A stretch of DNA of 64,000 nt from Pochonia chlamydosporia 170 (GCF_001653235.2 NC_035792.1:3534001-3598000); one strand, 5' to 3'. Shown: positions 35,650 through 49,468, counted from the stretch's first letter. Notes: generated by a model from the sequence alone, not told the origin. A program made the numbers and translations.

Positions 35650-36930
35650 ATTGGGTCGATTCGTCCGTCGTGCACCGGATTTTTGTACAGAATGCTATCG
35701 AATTGCTCTTTTCAACGCATTGAACAGCTACCGATTCTCGTGTATGCTCGTCGGCTTGTTGCAGATGAAACGAACCCCTCCTGTCCAAAAGTCGATGCAG
35801 ATATGTCGCCAATCTAATATAATCGTGCGTAGAAAAAAAAAATGTAGAAAAAGAAGACAGGGTAATGAGAAGGCAGGAGCAGGAAATAGAGGCTGATCAA
35901 GACACAAACAATGCGCTGCACCTCTTCCCCGTGCCTTTCCTTTTCACTTGGACATGAATGGTCGTGAACAAAACAAATGGGTTGCTGGGCCTGGAAGCGG
36001 GCGGCCGTGTTTACAGGCCCGTGGGGTTCAATGTTCTTGTCTGGTTGCTGGTGTGGATGCAGAGGTGTGGAGCTAGTACGTCAATGGTCAGCGGTCAATA
36101 GGCAGGGATCAATCGTATCACAGCGCCAGACATGGACCACAGACAGTCAGATCCAGGCACAGGCACCAGCAGGCAGGCAGTGGCACAGCGCCGCCAAACA
36201 GGTCCCCGTCCTGGGCAGACGGAACACAAACAAACAGCCTCCAACATGCGTTACTGCATTCACCTACCAGGATCTAATGTTGACTTTGGGCTGCAACGAA
36301 CAACCAGCCTAATATGTATTGTTGATGGACACCAATACTCCAGTCCCTGCCAGCCCAAATAACATTAGACCATTACATTTCAAAGCACCAATAATCACCA
36401 GACATCCAATAAACCAATCTCCAGCTGTCATCTGTCTGTGCCTGAGTGTCAGAGACCGCAATTGGGGGCTTGGATCCACTGGCTGCCAGCTGCTCTCCAG
36501 TCTCTGCTCAAGTCAACTCGGCGGTGTCGACCACAACATGAAAGCTTTAGCCCAACTTTGAAACGTTCAATTCACCGCTACTGCACAACCAAAATTCCCA
36601 TTCGAAATCGAAATCGAAATCGTTTTCATTGGCGAGCAATACAACTACATCTCTGCCCATTCATAATCCCTTTCATCAATTGATCCCTGCCTGCCAACGC
36701 CTGGGCGCTGTGATAAAATCCAGCGCCACCCTGTATCTACCTCTAAGCAGATGTAGAAGCAAAAACAACCAAACCACATGCATTGAGGCCATGCTCCCTG
36801 TAAAAACATTTGTTTCATAATGGCTTGCAGAAAGAAACAAGTCCGTGACAAATCATGAGCAAAACTATTCTATAGATGAATCGTTTCATCCTCGTCGTCC
36901 TCGACTCAACCCATCCATTCGCCTTGCGCA
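35650..36930. other. Intergenic region upstream of the kinase gene
   Basis: About 1.28 kb separate the kinase start from the UBX stop. CAG/CA-rich stretches occur around 36130-36240, with a small GAAATC repeat at 36602-36620. Short ORFs in all frames overlap one another. No gene was recognised. Confidence 0.55.
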
Positions 36931-38619
36931 TTAGTCTTCAATGAACTCAATCATTACGGTGCCTTGCTTAAGACCTGTCGCCTCAATAGTGCTGTCCAAG
37001 TCTTCCATCAAATCTTGGCCTTGCGGCATCTTCTTCAGCTCAAACTCAACCCCATCTTTGCCTTCCATCGGCTCAGCCTTGAGCCACTCGTAAATACGGC
37101 GCACTGGGTCCTGTAGGTTGAATCTTCGAATGACCCGTCCAGTGGGATGTCTGAATTGTATTCTCGTGGTGGTTGCGGGATCGTTTTCTGGTTCAGTATG
37201 CGGTTTCCCGCTGGAGATGAGAGAAAATGCGCTCTGTTCTGCTGCTTCGGGCTCTTTCCCTTTCCCTTCCACTTCACCACTTGGACCCGGTGATTTCGTC
37301 AATGCATCTGGGTCTTGAATGTTTGGCGTAGATGTTGATCGGCTGCTTTCACCACCCCCAGCTGCAAGGCTATTCTTCAACGCCATCTCCAGCATTTCGT
37401 CCTCTGTCATGCGGTCCACATCCACCACTGCAGGTTTCCGTGTTGTTGATTTGGCCACGGGGTTTTTGCTGTTGGCAGCGAGACTATACCGGTCGAGGAA
37501 CTCTGCCAACTCGGCGTGGAATTCGACCGCACTAGGAAACGGCCGGCCACTCCAAACCTTCACTTGTTCGCCCGTTCGGGGATCGACAATGGAGACATGT
37601 GGATAGTTGTCTGGATTCTCATGCGTCCGGTTGGGAAAGTAAAAGTTGATGTACTCTTCGGCATCCGGATAGTCCTTGTCGTATTGTAAAAAGATGAAAT
37701 TCTCGGATACAAGGTCCTTGATTGCTGCGTCTTTCCATACATCCCGGTTGAGGGCTTGGCAGGTAAAGTCGTTCATGTCCTGGAGATTGACCAAGATCCA
37801 CTTCTTGTCTTCCTTGCCCAGGGTTCGTGCTTCGTCCCAGCTAACTCTGGACATCAAATCGTACGGTGGTCGGAAGAGGTCCTCCAACCGTCTGGCGTGG
37901 GTTCCGTTCTCTGTGGTGCTGGGCGGTGGCGCCGATGTGTCCCCCCAAATTCGCTGAGCAAATGGACCGCCGGTGCGAGCTACATGACATGGATCAGTTG
38001 GGAAAATTCTCAACGTAGAAAACATATATGGTGACCATGGGCAAAACTTACGGGGAGGATGTCGTCTGCTCCGTAACTCCTCCAGAAACCGTCGGGTAGT
38101 CTCATCATCAACAGCACCGTCCCATGAAGGATCTGGAGCCACAAGCGTCTCGGTTGTTCGTGCGATGGGAGCTCTGACATCATCTTGCGCTCCTGGTCCA
38201 GCTGAGCCACCTTGATACAGCTCTTCCTGTAGCCGTTTTGCCATGGCGGCATCTTCCTCCTCTTGTGCCATCGCGGCTGCATGTTGAACCGCAGCCCGCT
38301 CGCCATCGTCCTCGCTTCCCGCATCATGGTCGATCATGATGTCGTCATCGTCATCGTCGTCGTCACTGTCTATGTGAATAACGCCGCTAGCGTCCTCGCG
38401 GCCGATATTCGGGCGGCGGCGAGTCGAAGATGTTGGGTTCGCCGGCGTCGAGGCAGTTTCGGACACTCCAGCGCCCACACCAGACGCGAGCTCGGGGTTT
38501 TCGTAAAATAATCCAATGGCTCGTTCAAAATCTCCGTTTGCGATCTGAAGAAACCCACGAGCCACATCCGCAGTTGCACCCGTGATGGCGGCAAAAGAAG
38601 AAATCGATTCGTCCTCCAT
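36931..38619 (-). CDS. UBA-UAS-UIM-UBX protein, Cdc48 adaptor (UBXN7/Ubx5 type)
   Basis: Exons 38619-38052 and 37979-36931 give 538 aa; the 72-bp intron (GTAAGT...TGTAG) has no stop in frame, so retention would give 562 aa. The N-terminal about 45 residues form a UBA-like domain (FAAITGATADVARGFLQIAN). An acidic Asp run and a coiled region follow. A UAS thioredoxin-like domain spans roughly residues 215-360 (KWILVNLQDMNDFTCQALNR, NYPHVSIVDPRTGE). A UIM-like helix is seen (EDEMLEMALKNSLA). The C-terminal about 80 residues are the UBX domain that binds Cdc48/p97. This architecture matches Ubx5/UBXN7, which links Cdc48 to ubiquitylated substrates and cullin ligases. The splice choice is supported because removing the intron joins PPP to RTGGPF without the foreign insert. 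Confidence 0.9.
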   Translation of the reverse strand: MEDESISSFAAITGATADVARGFLQIANGDFERAIGLFYENPELASGVGAGVSETASTPANPTSSTRRRPNIGREDASGVIHIDSDDDDDDDDIMIDHDAGSEDDGERAAVQHAAAMAQEEEDAAMAKRLQEELYQGGSAGPGAQDDVRAPIARTTETLVAPDPSWDGAVDDETTRRFLEELRSRRHPPRKFCPWSPYMFSTLRIFPTDPCHVARTGGPFAQRIWGDTSAPPPSTTENGTHARRLEDLFRPPYDLMSRVSWDEARTLGKEDKKWILVNLQDMNDFTCQALNRDVWKDAAIKDLVSENFIFLQYDKDYPDAEEYINFYFPNRTHENPDNYPHVSIVDPRTGEQVKVWSGRPFPSAVEFHAELAEFLDRYSLAANSKNPVAKSTTRKPAVVDVDRMTEDEMLEMALKNSLAAGGGESSRSTSTPNIQDPDALTKSPGPSGEVEGKGKEPEAAEQSAFSLISSGKPHTEPENDPATTTRIQFRHPTGRVIRRFNLQDPVRRIYEWLKAEPMEGKDGVEFELKKMPQGQDLMEDLDSTIEATGLKQGTVMIEFIED

Positions 38620-39534
38620 CTTGGCCGCAAATGATTTCTGAACAGCTTTGGGTTTGACGTGTGTCCTCGATGACAGAAGTCGGTGGCTGACTAGCCTCGC
38701 GGCGTCCTTATCGGGCCCTCTGGATGCTTCGCCCAGAAGGTGTCACCTCTTGTCGTGGAATATGATGGTGTCGTGGAGAGAACTTGGGTAAAAAATGATG
38801 AGAAAAGTTAAGGAAGATGGCGTCGATTTGTGCAGATAAATAACTTTCCCAAGGTTCGCTGCCCCTCACCTCAACAAGTCGGGGGGGTTTTCCGTGTGGT
38901 CGGTGTGCGGCGGCTACGGCGTGTGAATTTCACCGAGTGCTTGCTTGCTGTTCAGTTCTAGGCTGAAGTTCCAAGCTGCCCGGGGTTCACGGTGGGATTA
39001 ATGATGCAAGATGGAGAAAAGGAATAGTGCAGAAACGCGAATGCCTTGTCTAAAGTATCAACGAATATGAAGTCTGGTGAGTGGACAATGGTGGGGCTGG
39101 GTCTGGATGGACATGGAAATGTGAGAGGAAAGAAAGTCTGGTATGATGTAGACAGGACGGACCAGGCGTCAGATCGGACTGAAGTTGGCACTAACCAGAC
39201 ACTACATGTACCTAGGTAACTGGAGCTGCACCACAATTTGACTTTGAATGGTCAAGTCAAGTCTGGTTTGGCCCGGTGCAGGCACCCAGCTGTCATGACG
39301 CAATATTGAACACCACGAGCAACCAACAATGAACCACACCACACAGCACAAGACACCACACCAGTTGACTAGATTTTACCTTCCCGATGTCATTCAATGT
39401 TGTTTGAGCTAAACTACCATGCATGTATCCCCTGGAGCACCAGTGAATTAACATGTGTTGTCTCATCACATGTTCGCTTCCTCCAAGTGCAACACAATTA
39501 TAACCATGAATTCTATTTCTATTCCCATCTACTT
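38620..39534. other. Intergenic region UBX promoter / ECM29 3' end
   Basis: About 0.9 kb with only short, low-quality ORFs. It should contain the UBX gene promoter (38640-38900) and the ECM29 3' UTR (about 39400-39534). No repeat or RNA gene was seen. Confidence 0.55.
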
Positions 39535-42500
39535 CTAAGCCTGTTTGATCTGGCCCAAAATTCCCCTCCACCGCTTTTGAACGTCAACAGACCTCTCCTC
39601 ACCGAGTGCAGAATCCACGTCTCGCTGTAGTGTGTTCGGCAAATCCACCTTTCCAAATACACCCTTCGACCTTGCATCCAACAGCTTCGACAATGCCTGA
39701 ACCCTCTTTACCCGTTGAGACTCGGTACCCATTTCTCCCTTGCTAACATCCAAACTCTCCACGTAAGAAGCAATTACCCCTGACCCGTTGAATGGCCCCG
39801 GCAGCGCATCCATAACATTTGTAAACTTGACAGCATCCTCCATGAGATCGTGTACACACTCATACCAAATCTCCCGTTTGATAAAGTCGAATTTCGCGTG
39901 TGTAACATAAGGCATTAAAACGGCCATGATTTCCTGAATCGAGGCCCGAATATCAATAGTTTTGGACCGGCTATATCCCCGGGCAATAGCTTCAAAGGCA
40001 TTCTTTGTTGTCTTGGACGCTATATCCTCCTTTCGACTCTCTTTGGAATCCACATCCATCTTGTCTTCGTCCTTGAGTTCTTCCAGGTACGGGGTGGTTA
40101 TCTCAGCAATATCCTTGAGCATGTTGAGATCCGGACGGGCTTTCGCAAATCTCCACAAGCACCGGAATGCATGCGGTCGATATTCGTCGCTGTTGCGCTT
40201 TGCTTCTCTCATGGCAATCTTCTTCATCTGTGCGGAGATTGTTGCGTCGTTCCCCCAGAGAGGCTCGCTTCGTTCGACGAACCTAGGGTATGATTCAAGC
40301 AGCTTCTCCTTCCCTGGAAATGTTTTCAGAGCCAGGGTCTTGTCCAAGACTGGCCATATGACTTTGAGATTGGCCTCGTCAATGATTCCCGTCGCTTCAC
40401 TCGCGTTGGCGACGTCACCTGCCATGGCGGCAACGGTGAATGCACCAGTGTGACGTAGAGCCCATTGAGCTGTCTCCAGAGAGCGCTCGACGAGGCTGAC
40501 AATTTCCCGTACATATCTTGTGACGGTGCGACTGCTCCCTGCGTGTTGGTTCCAGACTTCCTGAAACACCTTCCCTGCGTATTCGTCGGTATCATGGGAT
40601 CCAAAGTATGCAAAAGGCAACAGCGTAGTCTCTTGAGCAGTAAAATGATCTGGCGAGACTTTAGCTATCGCCACAATCACGTCTGACACCTTTTGCCGGC
40701 GGCTTTCGTCTTCCGCTTGGAAATATATATTGATGAAACGCTCACAAAACCGAATCTTGGCCGCATCAGGAGCGGCCCGTATCATATATGCAGCCGCTCT
40801 GGCATATGCCTGGCTGACCTCGTCGTTCTTATCCATCGTCTGTTTCTCCAGAATCTGCAACAACTTGGCGGACACTGGCTGAATGTCATTACTATGACGA
40901 GTGGCGAGCGTTGTAATGACTCTACTGCATCCGAGTTTTGTGGGCATACCGATGGCGCTCTTAATTGTAGCCTCGAACTTTGGAGCAAAGGCTGTCATGA
41001 CCTCGGCATCGATGAAACGAAGACAATTCTCAATTGCTTCGGAAATTGGAGACCGATTGACCATCTGTGATCTTATCTTGTCGATCTGGTCTCGACTTTC
41101 AAGACCAGCACGTTGATAGGCGTAGTTAATTTGCTGTGGCTCAATTGTGCTCAGCAGCCCAAGAAACTGCGGGATCATATCAGGAATGAACGGCTTCAGC
41201 GCCTTGCCGCCGTGTTTGGCAATATCCATGACCGTGACGGTTGCGAACAGCTGGACATCCTGCACTGTGCTCTCAACACCCTTGTCGGACAGCAAGAATG
41301 GAAGGGCTTCCTTCATCATGGCCGTAGTTGCAGTGGTGTGATTGCCCTCTTTCAACTGTCGTACAAGGCCATTTGACAGCGCCATGCACAGTGCCAATGC
41401 AGCTTCTCTTACGCTGCCCTTGACATCATCCAAAACTTTCAGAGCGCAGGTCCATATCTCCCGGTAATACGTCTCGTACTGCGGGAACGGGCGACCCTGG
41501 ATGAGGTCAGAGATGGCAGCACAGCTAGCTTGCCTGACCCGCCACTCTCTGCCGAGAATGCTCTTCAAGAGATCTTGCATGATGGCGTCAAAATTAGTAT
41601 TGATAGTGGCATTTGAATCTTTGACCAGAGCTTTCCAAATGTCGTCCATTGATCGCCGAACGTTTCCATTGGGATCGAAGCGGTATCTGAACAGCTTCGG
41701 GTACAGCTTTGGATCAACCTCTGACTCGGAAAGAATGTTACTTAATCCGAATCGTCCAAAGGCAGATCTTGTCGACCAAGTAGCCGCGTTGGCAGCAAGG
41801 GACATGAACTTGTACACCAAGCGCTGGTCTCCAACTTCGTTGGCTAAATTCACAATATCCTTGTATGAGGTGACAGAGTTGCCCTCGCCTGTAGGTAGCG
41901 CCCCTGGCTCAAATAGCTCAGTATCCTCCTCCACCTTGAGCTGTGTCCCGCTCCCAGTGAAGGCAGAGACAAGGTCCTTTACTAGTGCAGATTTGAGATC
42001 TGCGTCACCACGCTCGTACACCAAGGATAACCCGCGGGATGCAGTCTCCTGCACCAGCTCATCTCTAGCACTCAGGAGTCGCATGAAGGCTGCCTGGACT
42101 TCGCGGAGCTTCGACTGTACCTGAAAAAGGTGAGAGCCGTACTGCACCATACAGAAAAGCCAAATGCCCGAAGCCTTAAGCAAAGACGGCTTCGTAGCTT
42201 TCGAATCTTGCAAAAGCTTCTTCAGCACTTCATCAACCAGAGCGCCTCGGGCCCCCGCAAAATTTGCTGGGTTTCTGGCCTCAACATCCATCCGAAGCTT
42301 GGTATTGTTGGAATCCCATCTTGCAACTGCAGCAGTGATGGCAGCTCCCACTGTAAACTGAACCTGGACTTGCTTAAGCTCGTGAAGAGAGAATAGATTC
42401 TTGAGAATTTCGCCCAAGTTGCCCGAAAATTGACCTTCGGACTCCTGGTCCCTGCTCTCCTCGCCTAATCCGGTGGCAAGGCTTCCCAGCGCCGAAATAG

Positions 42501-45132
42501 CCTTTTCGTTACCCTTCTTTGCATCCGCAGACAGCTTTCCAATAATATCCGTTAGGCAACTGTTGACGTCCATCGAAGGAACAGCCACTTTAGCTGTCCA
42601 TAATTGAGAGAATGCTTCCAAGGCAGACTCGTACAGTGAAGTGGGCACTCCATCTTTGAGTAAAAGATATAATGGGTATTCATTAGGCATGGAAAATGGA
42701 CGGTCATAGTACACAGATCGTGATACCAAATGGCCGAACGCAAGTAACGCACCCTCGGCCGCATTTGCTTGCGCACCGACAAGATTTTCCGCATTGACAA
42801 ACAACGATTTCAAAGTCATGATCCAGTTGTCGACAACGTCTGATTGGTTGACGGGATGGCCAACAAGAATGCCTAGTGCCTTTGCAGCGAGTGACCGTAT
42901 CTCCTTATTATTCGACTTGATCAGGGCAAGTAAGTTTGTGCTCGCTCCCGTAAGGAAACCTAGAGGGCCGCCAGGGCTCCAGGCTGCCACCTGAACAAAA
43001 CACCGCAGACACTCTTCCACTATGAATGCGCCTTCAATGAAGGCACCGTCAAGACAGGCTTTGAGATAGAAGACAATAAAGCCGCTATCAATGGAGCGCA
43101 AATATTCACGAACCTTGTCTCTGGTTGAAACGTCGGTTATAATCTGGGCTTCTAGGATCTGCATCCAATCTGGCTTGATTTCGAAATCATCGAGCGCCGC
43201 CAGAAGCATCATCTGCTTGCAATATCTAAGAGCCAGTGGAAAAGCTGAAATGCGAGAGCCCTGGAAGTTTTGAAATACGGCCTTATCCGGCACAGCAAAC
43301 GGTTGGCTGTCCCCTGCCTCCATATATAGTCGTGGATCAATTGCCAAATCGAAGTAGGTAGTTGCCATCTCTTTCCAATCGGGTAGCTGTGGACTTTTGT
43401 CAGTGTGAGCAAAATAGGTCCAAGGGTCCAGCCCCTTGGTGCCATGTTCAATGACTTCGCTGCGCTCATTGTGTCTACCAGCGATAGCCAAGATATCGAT
43501 CCAACGGCCCAAGACATCTGAAAATGGAAGGCACTGGTTGGCCCATTTAACAACGGCGTGCCTGGTACTCCGAACCCTGGGTGGCGTATCAGGTAAGGAC
43601 ATGTATGTCATCAGCATCGCCTTGAGTTCAGCATCATCTCCCCCAACACTGACCGGGATTGCGCCAGTGAGGCTCGAAAGCGCCCCATCGATGTTAACAA
43701 CAGCTTCTACAGTGCTGTCTTCTGATAAGGAGCGGAGGAGCCAGGCACCAAAATCCAAGCGTTCTTTGGGCGAGAGATCTGCACTCCTGGCAACCATGCC
43801 AATGGTGTCGTATGCCGTACGTCGTAATGCAACATCATCATGTGATGTTTGCTCCGGAATGGGCCATCCTTGGCTCTCGATATAGGATCGCATGGCGCGA
43901 ATGAGGGGTGCTCCGATAGTGAAATCTGACCTTGACGGCCCAACTTGAGCCACCCACGATAAGAACTGGAATAGGGCATTGTGAAGTTTCGTCTTCTCCA
44001 GAGCGCTAGCTGGTTTCATGGAAGGCGTTCTATCAGATGTCTGAGGTAAAAAGTCTAGATTGACGACAGCCATGATGTTGTCAGTCATGCCCGCGGCCAC
44101 GGATGACTTGGATAAAATCATGAGAATGCGAGCACGATACGGCGGCGGAAGCTGGGAGTGTGCGACAAAAAGCCGTTTCACTAGCTCTTCATCCTCCATA
44201 GAAACCGTGCTTCTCTTGATGATCTCCTCTGCTGTTGAGGCGACCCTATTATCGAATCCTGATGCAGCAAACAGGGCAGGGAGAAACCGTTCCTCGTCCT
44301 TGAAGGCTCCGCTCGCGAGGAATGCGACGGATTTGGATTTGAGTTCCGTAATCCGCTTAAATATTTTCTCATTCTCCGGAGACTCGGCAGGGAAGAGCCC
44401 GAGCTCTGTTTGAGAGAGCGCCGGGTTTGACTGCGCTAAACTTTCAGTCGCCTTCGGTGCCCTGAGACGCAGGAAGATGCCAATGGCCCTCGCGAGATAT
44501 TGCGCATCAGCATCATCACCTAGACCAATACTTGTTCTAAAGGCCTCATCATCCTTGCTCCCTCGCGGTGGTATACGAATATCGAGTAAGATTCTGAGAA
44601 TGATGTTAAACATTGTTGCCGCCCTTAGCCGTCCCTCATCCTGGGCAAAGCCCGCCAAAGCAATGGGCATAAGGTCTCTCCTGTCATCAACATCTAGTCG
44701 GTTTAGGCTGTGAAGAATAAAAGATAAATCGAACTGCTTGATGAGACTGGAGTCTGCGGATTTGTATTGTTGGAATAGTGCCTTGACTGGCAACACAACC
44801 CTAGATCAGAGTCAGCTAATTGGGTGAGCTACATAGTTGACTTGGCGGCAGCACATACTCTGGAGACTGGATGAAAGTCTTAAGCCTAGCAAGAATTTGA
44901 ACCACCTATTTCAACATCAATAACATTCCTCGATATTTGTGGTATAGATACGGAGCTCCCATACCCGCCCTCGAACCGAAATGTGGTCACTCTCAGCCTT
45001 CAGGATCAATGGTGCCAGGTACCGCTGTAGAAGCTGATGGAGCTTATCTCCTTTGTTGGCAACGCCCAAGATTTTGAACTCAACGCTTTCTACCAGACGC
45101 AGTTCACGCTCCTCCGTGGACGTCGCAGCCAT
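39535..45132 (-). CDS. ECM29: Proteasome component ECM29 (HEAT-repeat scaffold)
   Basis: Three exons (45132-44965, 44905-44859, 44800-39535) give 1826 aa, close to the about 1870 aa of yeast Ecm29. The start MAATSTEERELRLVESVEFKI and the following HQLLQRYLAPLILK match the conserved Ecm29 N-terminus. The rest is an almost continuous array of helical HEAT-type repeats with no catalytic motif. Landmarks include VKALFQQYK early on and WRVRQASCAAISDLIQGRP in the C-terminal half, a block well conserved in the family. Ecm29 binds the 26S proteasome core-regulatory particle interface and monitors assembly and stress-induced dissociation. Introns 1 and 2 are 59 and 58 bp. The 5' side faces an unusually long gene-free stretch. 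Confidence 0.94.
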
Positions 45133-46480
45133 GGCGGATGGACAGCAGAGCTGTTGAGGGGTATCGCAGGAACAAAAAAAAGAAACTGACAACAAAAAAG
45201 AGGACACGGGTTGCGGAGGATCGCAATTCACAAGAATCTCGCAAAGGCAAGAGCGACACGGAACCTCTACGCTACAGGTAATATATTCGCGAAAGACAGG
45301 CAACCCCAGTGTGACGACACAGTTGCGATGAATTGCTGTGGTGGATCACAAAATAGCTTGGCCCAGCCAGCAGCACTCTGACGCACGTCTGGATAAGGTT
45401 CATGACTAAGCACCTCCCAGCCCTCTCATGCTCGCCACGCAAAATATCACGAGACGCGAACAAAACACTTGCTTAGAGTGCTGTGAACTTAAAAGGCGAC
45501 TTCATCCTTTTCAACAATTCGGTGTGACGGCCATCCGGTACAATATACAAAATTTGGGATGTAGATGTATCATCCACGTGTTGGCGCCAAAATTGGTTCG
45601 CAGAGGCAATGCCCACATCCACTGGCAACCACGATACATATTAATAGCAAATGGCTTGCGGAGACTCCTCTTGATGCAGCTGTTTCCGTAAAACCCAAAG
45701 AGGCACGATTTCCATCCCTGCCAGTGCAAATGTGGTTGCCGCAGGGAGATATGAATGGGACATATTGCTGCCAGCTATTTTCAGGAACATGAACTGCATG
45801 CAGTAAGTACTCCATTGGCCGCAGATCGTCTCATTGTTCGGCAAGCCACAGGGCGGATTATTTTCTTACGCCCGGTTCCTTACGGTTTGAATGACTGGAG
45901 TTTCCGGAATGTTCCCGAATCAAAAGGGCTCAGCTGTCTCCATGTCAGTGTTTTGCCATTATCCACCTTGGGAACGCCATACCTGAGTTCCTTTGACATC
46001 CACCGATACCGGGCAGGACGTACTACATGGTGTAGCAGGCATGGATTACTCCCTTCTATAGAAGAGCAGAGAATACTGTCTGAGAGACTACGACTGAAGA
46101 AGCATTAAAGCATAAACAACAAATACTTGTATCGATTGCCCCAACAATCGATATTGCAACAGCTTTGGTTACTGTCAACGATCACCTACAAGTTCGTCCA
46201 ATCGTATAATCTCTGCACAATAACCACGCATCGTCGCAACAATAACACTTGGACGCTGCTTGGTTATGAAGGACTATTATTGTGGCGCTGATAGGAGCCA
46301 ATCAGTAATGGCTGAGTGAGATATACCCCGGACTAGTCCATGGTCCAAGAGCCCATTTGTGGTCTTCCTGTGAGGCACAATGGTGAGGACAGGCCAAGTT
46401 CGATATGCATCTACAGTCCATCGCGATTTAGCTGCACTGAAACGGCATGGATCCTGCCAGGAACATGCAACTACATTCGA

Positions 46481-46563
46481 AGTACAGTACATGTTGCGGA
46501 GTGCAGAGTACTGTATTAAGTTATTCCAGGTACAGTACCTACTGTACAGTACAGTACTGTACT
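46481..46563. repeat. Cluster of GTACAGTAC motifs ending in a 16-bp perfect palindrome
   Basis: GTACAGTAC occurs at 46482-46490 and 46530-46538 and again in the run that follows. Positions 46548-46563 (AGTACAGTACTGTACT) are a perfect inverted repeat. Confidence 0.7.
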
Positions 46564-49468
46564 TAAAAGCTTGGATTTAAAACCTCCGCAATTTGTGGGT
46601 TGGAACAAAGAAAGCAACGAGAAGATCCTCATGGCAAGCATACTGGTCAAGGCGCCGACAAATCCCCCCAAGTGTCTTTCAGCTGAGCTTGACTTGGGGC
46701 TGGCAAGGATCCTGGTCGATCTTGCAGGATGACTTGCCAAGCAACCGATTGGTAGTAGTCAAGTCGCGTAATTGTCATGTTGGGACACGTCTTCCAAAGC
46801 ACTTCAGAATGTCAAGTCAAGTCAATGCTGCAGGCCAATGTCTTCTCGATGTATGTCCTGACCGCTCTCACAACTGCGACGAGCCCCGAGAAAAGAGGAA
46901 ATTACGCCGCCGATGGGAATGCCCCCTTGATGGTTGGTTTTGAATTGTAATGTTGACTGCACTGGCCACAAATGTGGCCGCCGCACTACTTCAGCTCCGT
47001 TGTTAGTTCTGCCAAAAGGAAGATAAAGACTGCATCATCTTGCATCGTTGCTGGTGACGGAAAGATCGGTGCATGTTTTAGTCTTGACGAGTGTTTCACT
47101 CAGCTGCCCTGGTCCTTGCGCGTGCCGATTTTCTTCTTCTAGATGCTAGTAATCTTGGCCGGTTATGAGGTGGTCAAGGTGATCGATCACGGCAAGGTTT
47201 CGAGATCAGAGACAATGCCAGCCACGACCAAACACAGTTTGGTTTTCATGGCGGAATCAGCCTTCCGTGACTCCTCGCCTGACTGGTTATCATCTGTCGA
47301 GGGCCTCACTTTGGTCTCTTCTCGGTTCTCTTCAAATCGCAGCATCTGGATATCGCCTCCTTAAGTTCATGTATGCAACCCAAGAGCAGAGATTCCAACT
47401 GTTGGAAGGAGAGTCCGGCCTGGTACGGTAGAACCAGTGCCCTGCAAATGTAGACGCGCGCCTTGGCATCGGAATCGTGCACGTCAGTGCACACTACGCA
47501 ACGACGGGGATATGACTCGGCATAATTTGCTCTGAGACAAACTTCCGTTGCTCTGTTGAGGTTGGTCAAGGAGTACCGTCGTTGCATTGTGAAACAACCC
47601 GGTCTTCACATTGGTGCTAGCAACGATACCCCAAGTTGGATAGCTTCAATGTTATTCCCACTTATTCCAGGCAGGTAAGTCAGGCTAAAGTTCATGGATG
47701 ACACTGGCCGAGCTGGCCAAAACAAAGCACACTGGCCGCCTCTTGGGGTGTAATGCTTAGCCTCGATCCTAGACAGGCACGGCTCGTCTTCGATTCATTA
47801 GCTTTGTGTTCAATGGACTTGCCTGGCAATGGGCCAGCGGTGCGCACCCACAGAGCCAACTGGACGAGACGATTTGTCAATAATATTGAGAAATGTATGG
47901 AGATTTGAAATTCACGGCAAGAAGCCGATGTGGATGCCTTGGACTCTCTTGTCGTGTACTTTGTGACATCCTATGTCTGTGTGGGTTGGTTCGCCAAAGG
48001 TATGCAAGGGGAGCAGAGCGGCCCTCGGCGTTAATGGAAAATTTCAAGAGATAAGACACCCCAAGAAAGTCATGTCAGAAGCAGACTCGGAAGAATGAGA
48101 TGAATGCTGTGGAAAATGAAACAGCTGCAGGCGACAGGCTCACACATTTCGCAGTCTTCGTCGGCGAATGCCTTCTTCGTCGTTGCTGCCAGCCTGGGTT
48201 TCCACTTTTGACTTCCACATCAGTGTATGGGTCGCGAGTTTGGGAATAGGGGTACAGCTACCGGTCGCAAAGCACGTTGTACTCTGTGCTGTGTGGCCGG
48301 ATTCGAAGGGTAACGATTGTCGTGAACTTTATTGTACTCATAACCCAATTTAGTGTGTGTATCCGGCGGACCACCATCTCCAGTGGTCGAATGGTTGACA
48401 GATCAGGAGTTGCTCGTCACCCGTTTCGAAAGCCCTAGGTAAAAAGGAATTGCAGAATAAATGTCCATAACCCGGCGGAAATACTATCCAAGTCAGCCCG
48501 GGCGAGCTGACAACACATCGCAGCTTGTTATTCTGCCAGGGCAAGCACACGCCGAACCTCCAGAGAGACCATCTCACTCACCTAGTAGTGATTGCCGAAA
48601 TAATCCCTTCGAATTGTCTAGATCGATGAGAACACGAATGGAGGAGCGGAACAGTGTACCACTTCACCCTATGGCCTGAAACTCGAATAGGCGATGGTGC
48701 ATTTTTGCCATGGCAACGCAATTTAGGAATGGGATAGATAACGCATTTCAGACGAACACTTCCCTCCTGAAATCGTCTTCGTCATTGTATCGTAACACGG
48801 TGCAATTAGTGAAGTGTTTGTGGAGAGACAAGCAATGTACGGAACACTGGCATCCACCCTTCATGTTGGCTTGCAGAAACCATAAACCAGTCAGAATCCA
48901 GAACAGCCATGCGGGAAAGCGATCCTTGCAGACCTGGAAAAGGCGTTCCTGATAGTGCCACTCCTGAATGAGCTGAGTCTTTCGTCATGATGTCCATGTG
49001 CACTCAGACGCCGAGACGCGTTTGATCGAGTATTTCGACATCCATTAATTACATACCGCAATTACGGGAGCCTTTTCTTACCAATTTGCCTCGAGGTAGC
49101 CAAACTGCACTCACCCATCGGAGCCCACTCCGCGAATTCAGACCATGAAGCTTGTGGTGGGAATATAATAGACTTTGTTAGTCCCAAGCCACGATGGCCG
49201 TTGCAGCACAGGACGGACATAGTGCCTTTGGCAGCGTTTCAATGTTTCAACCGCCCTCAAAAGTTAGCCTTGAGCCACTTTACATATACCGCTCTTGCAG
49301 GGAATGGGAGCTGTAACGGAATCTCGCCTTGGTACATATGGTCATACCGCTCCGTATGTGCACAATCGTCGACCCCAGAGTTTTTGCTCGCAATGGAAGT
49401 GTCTTATTCCTCACGGCCTGTTTCGTTTATAGGCGAGTTGGCCCATGCACGCCCGCTACATGTGGAAC

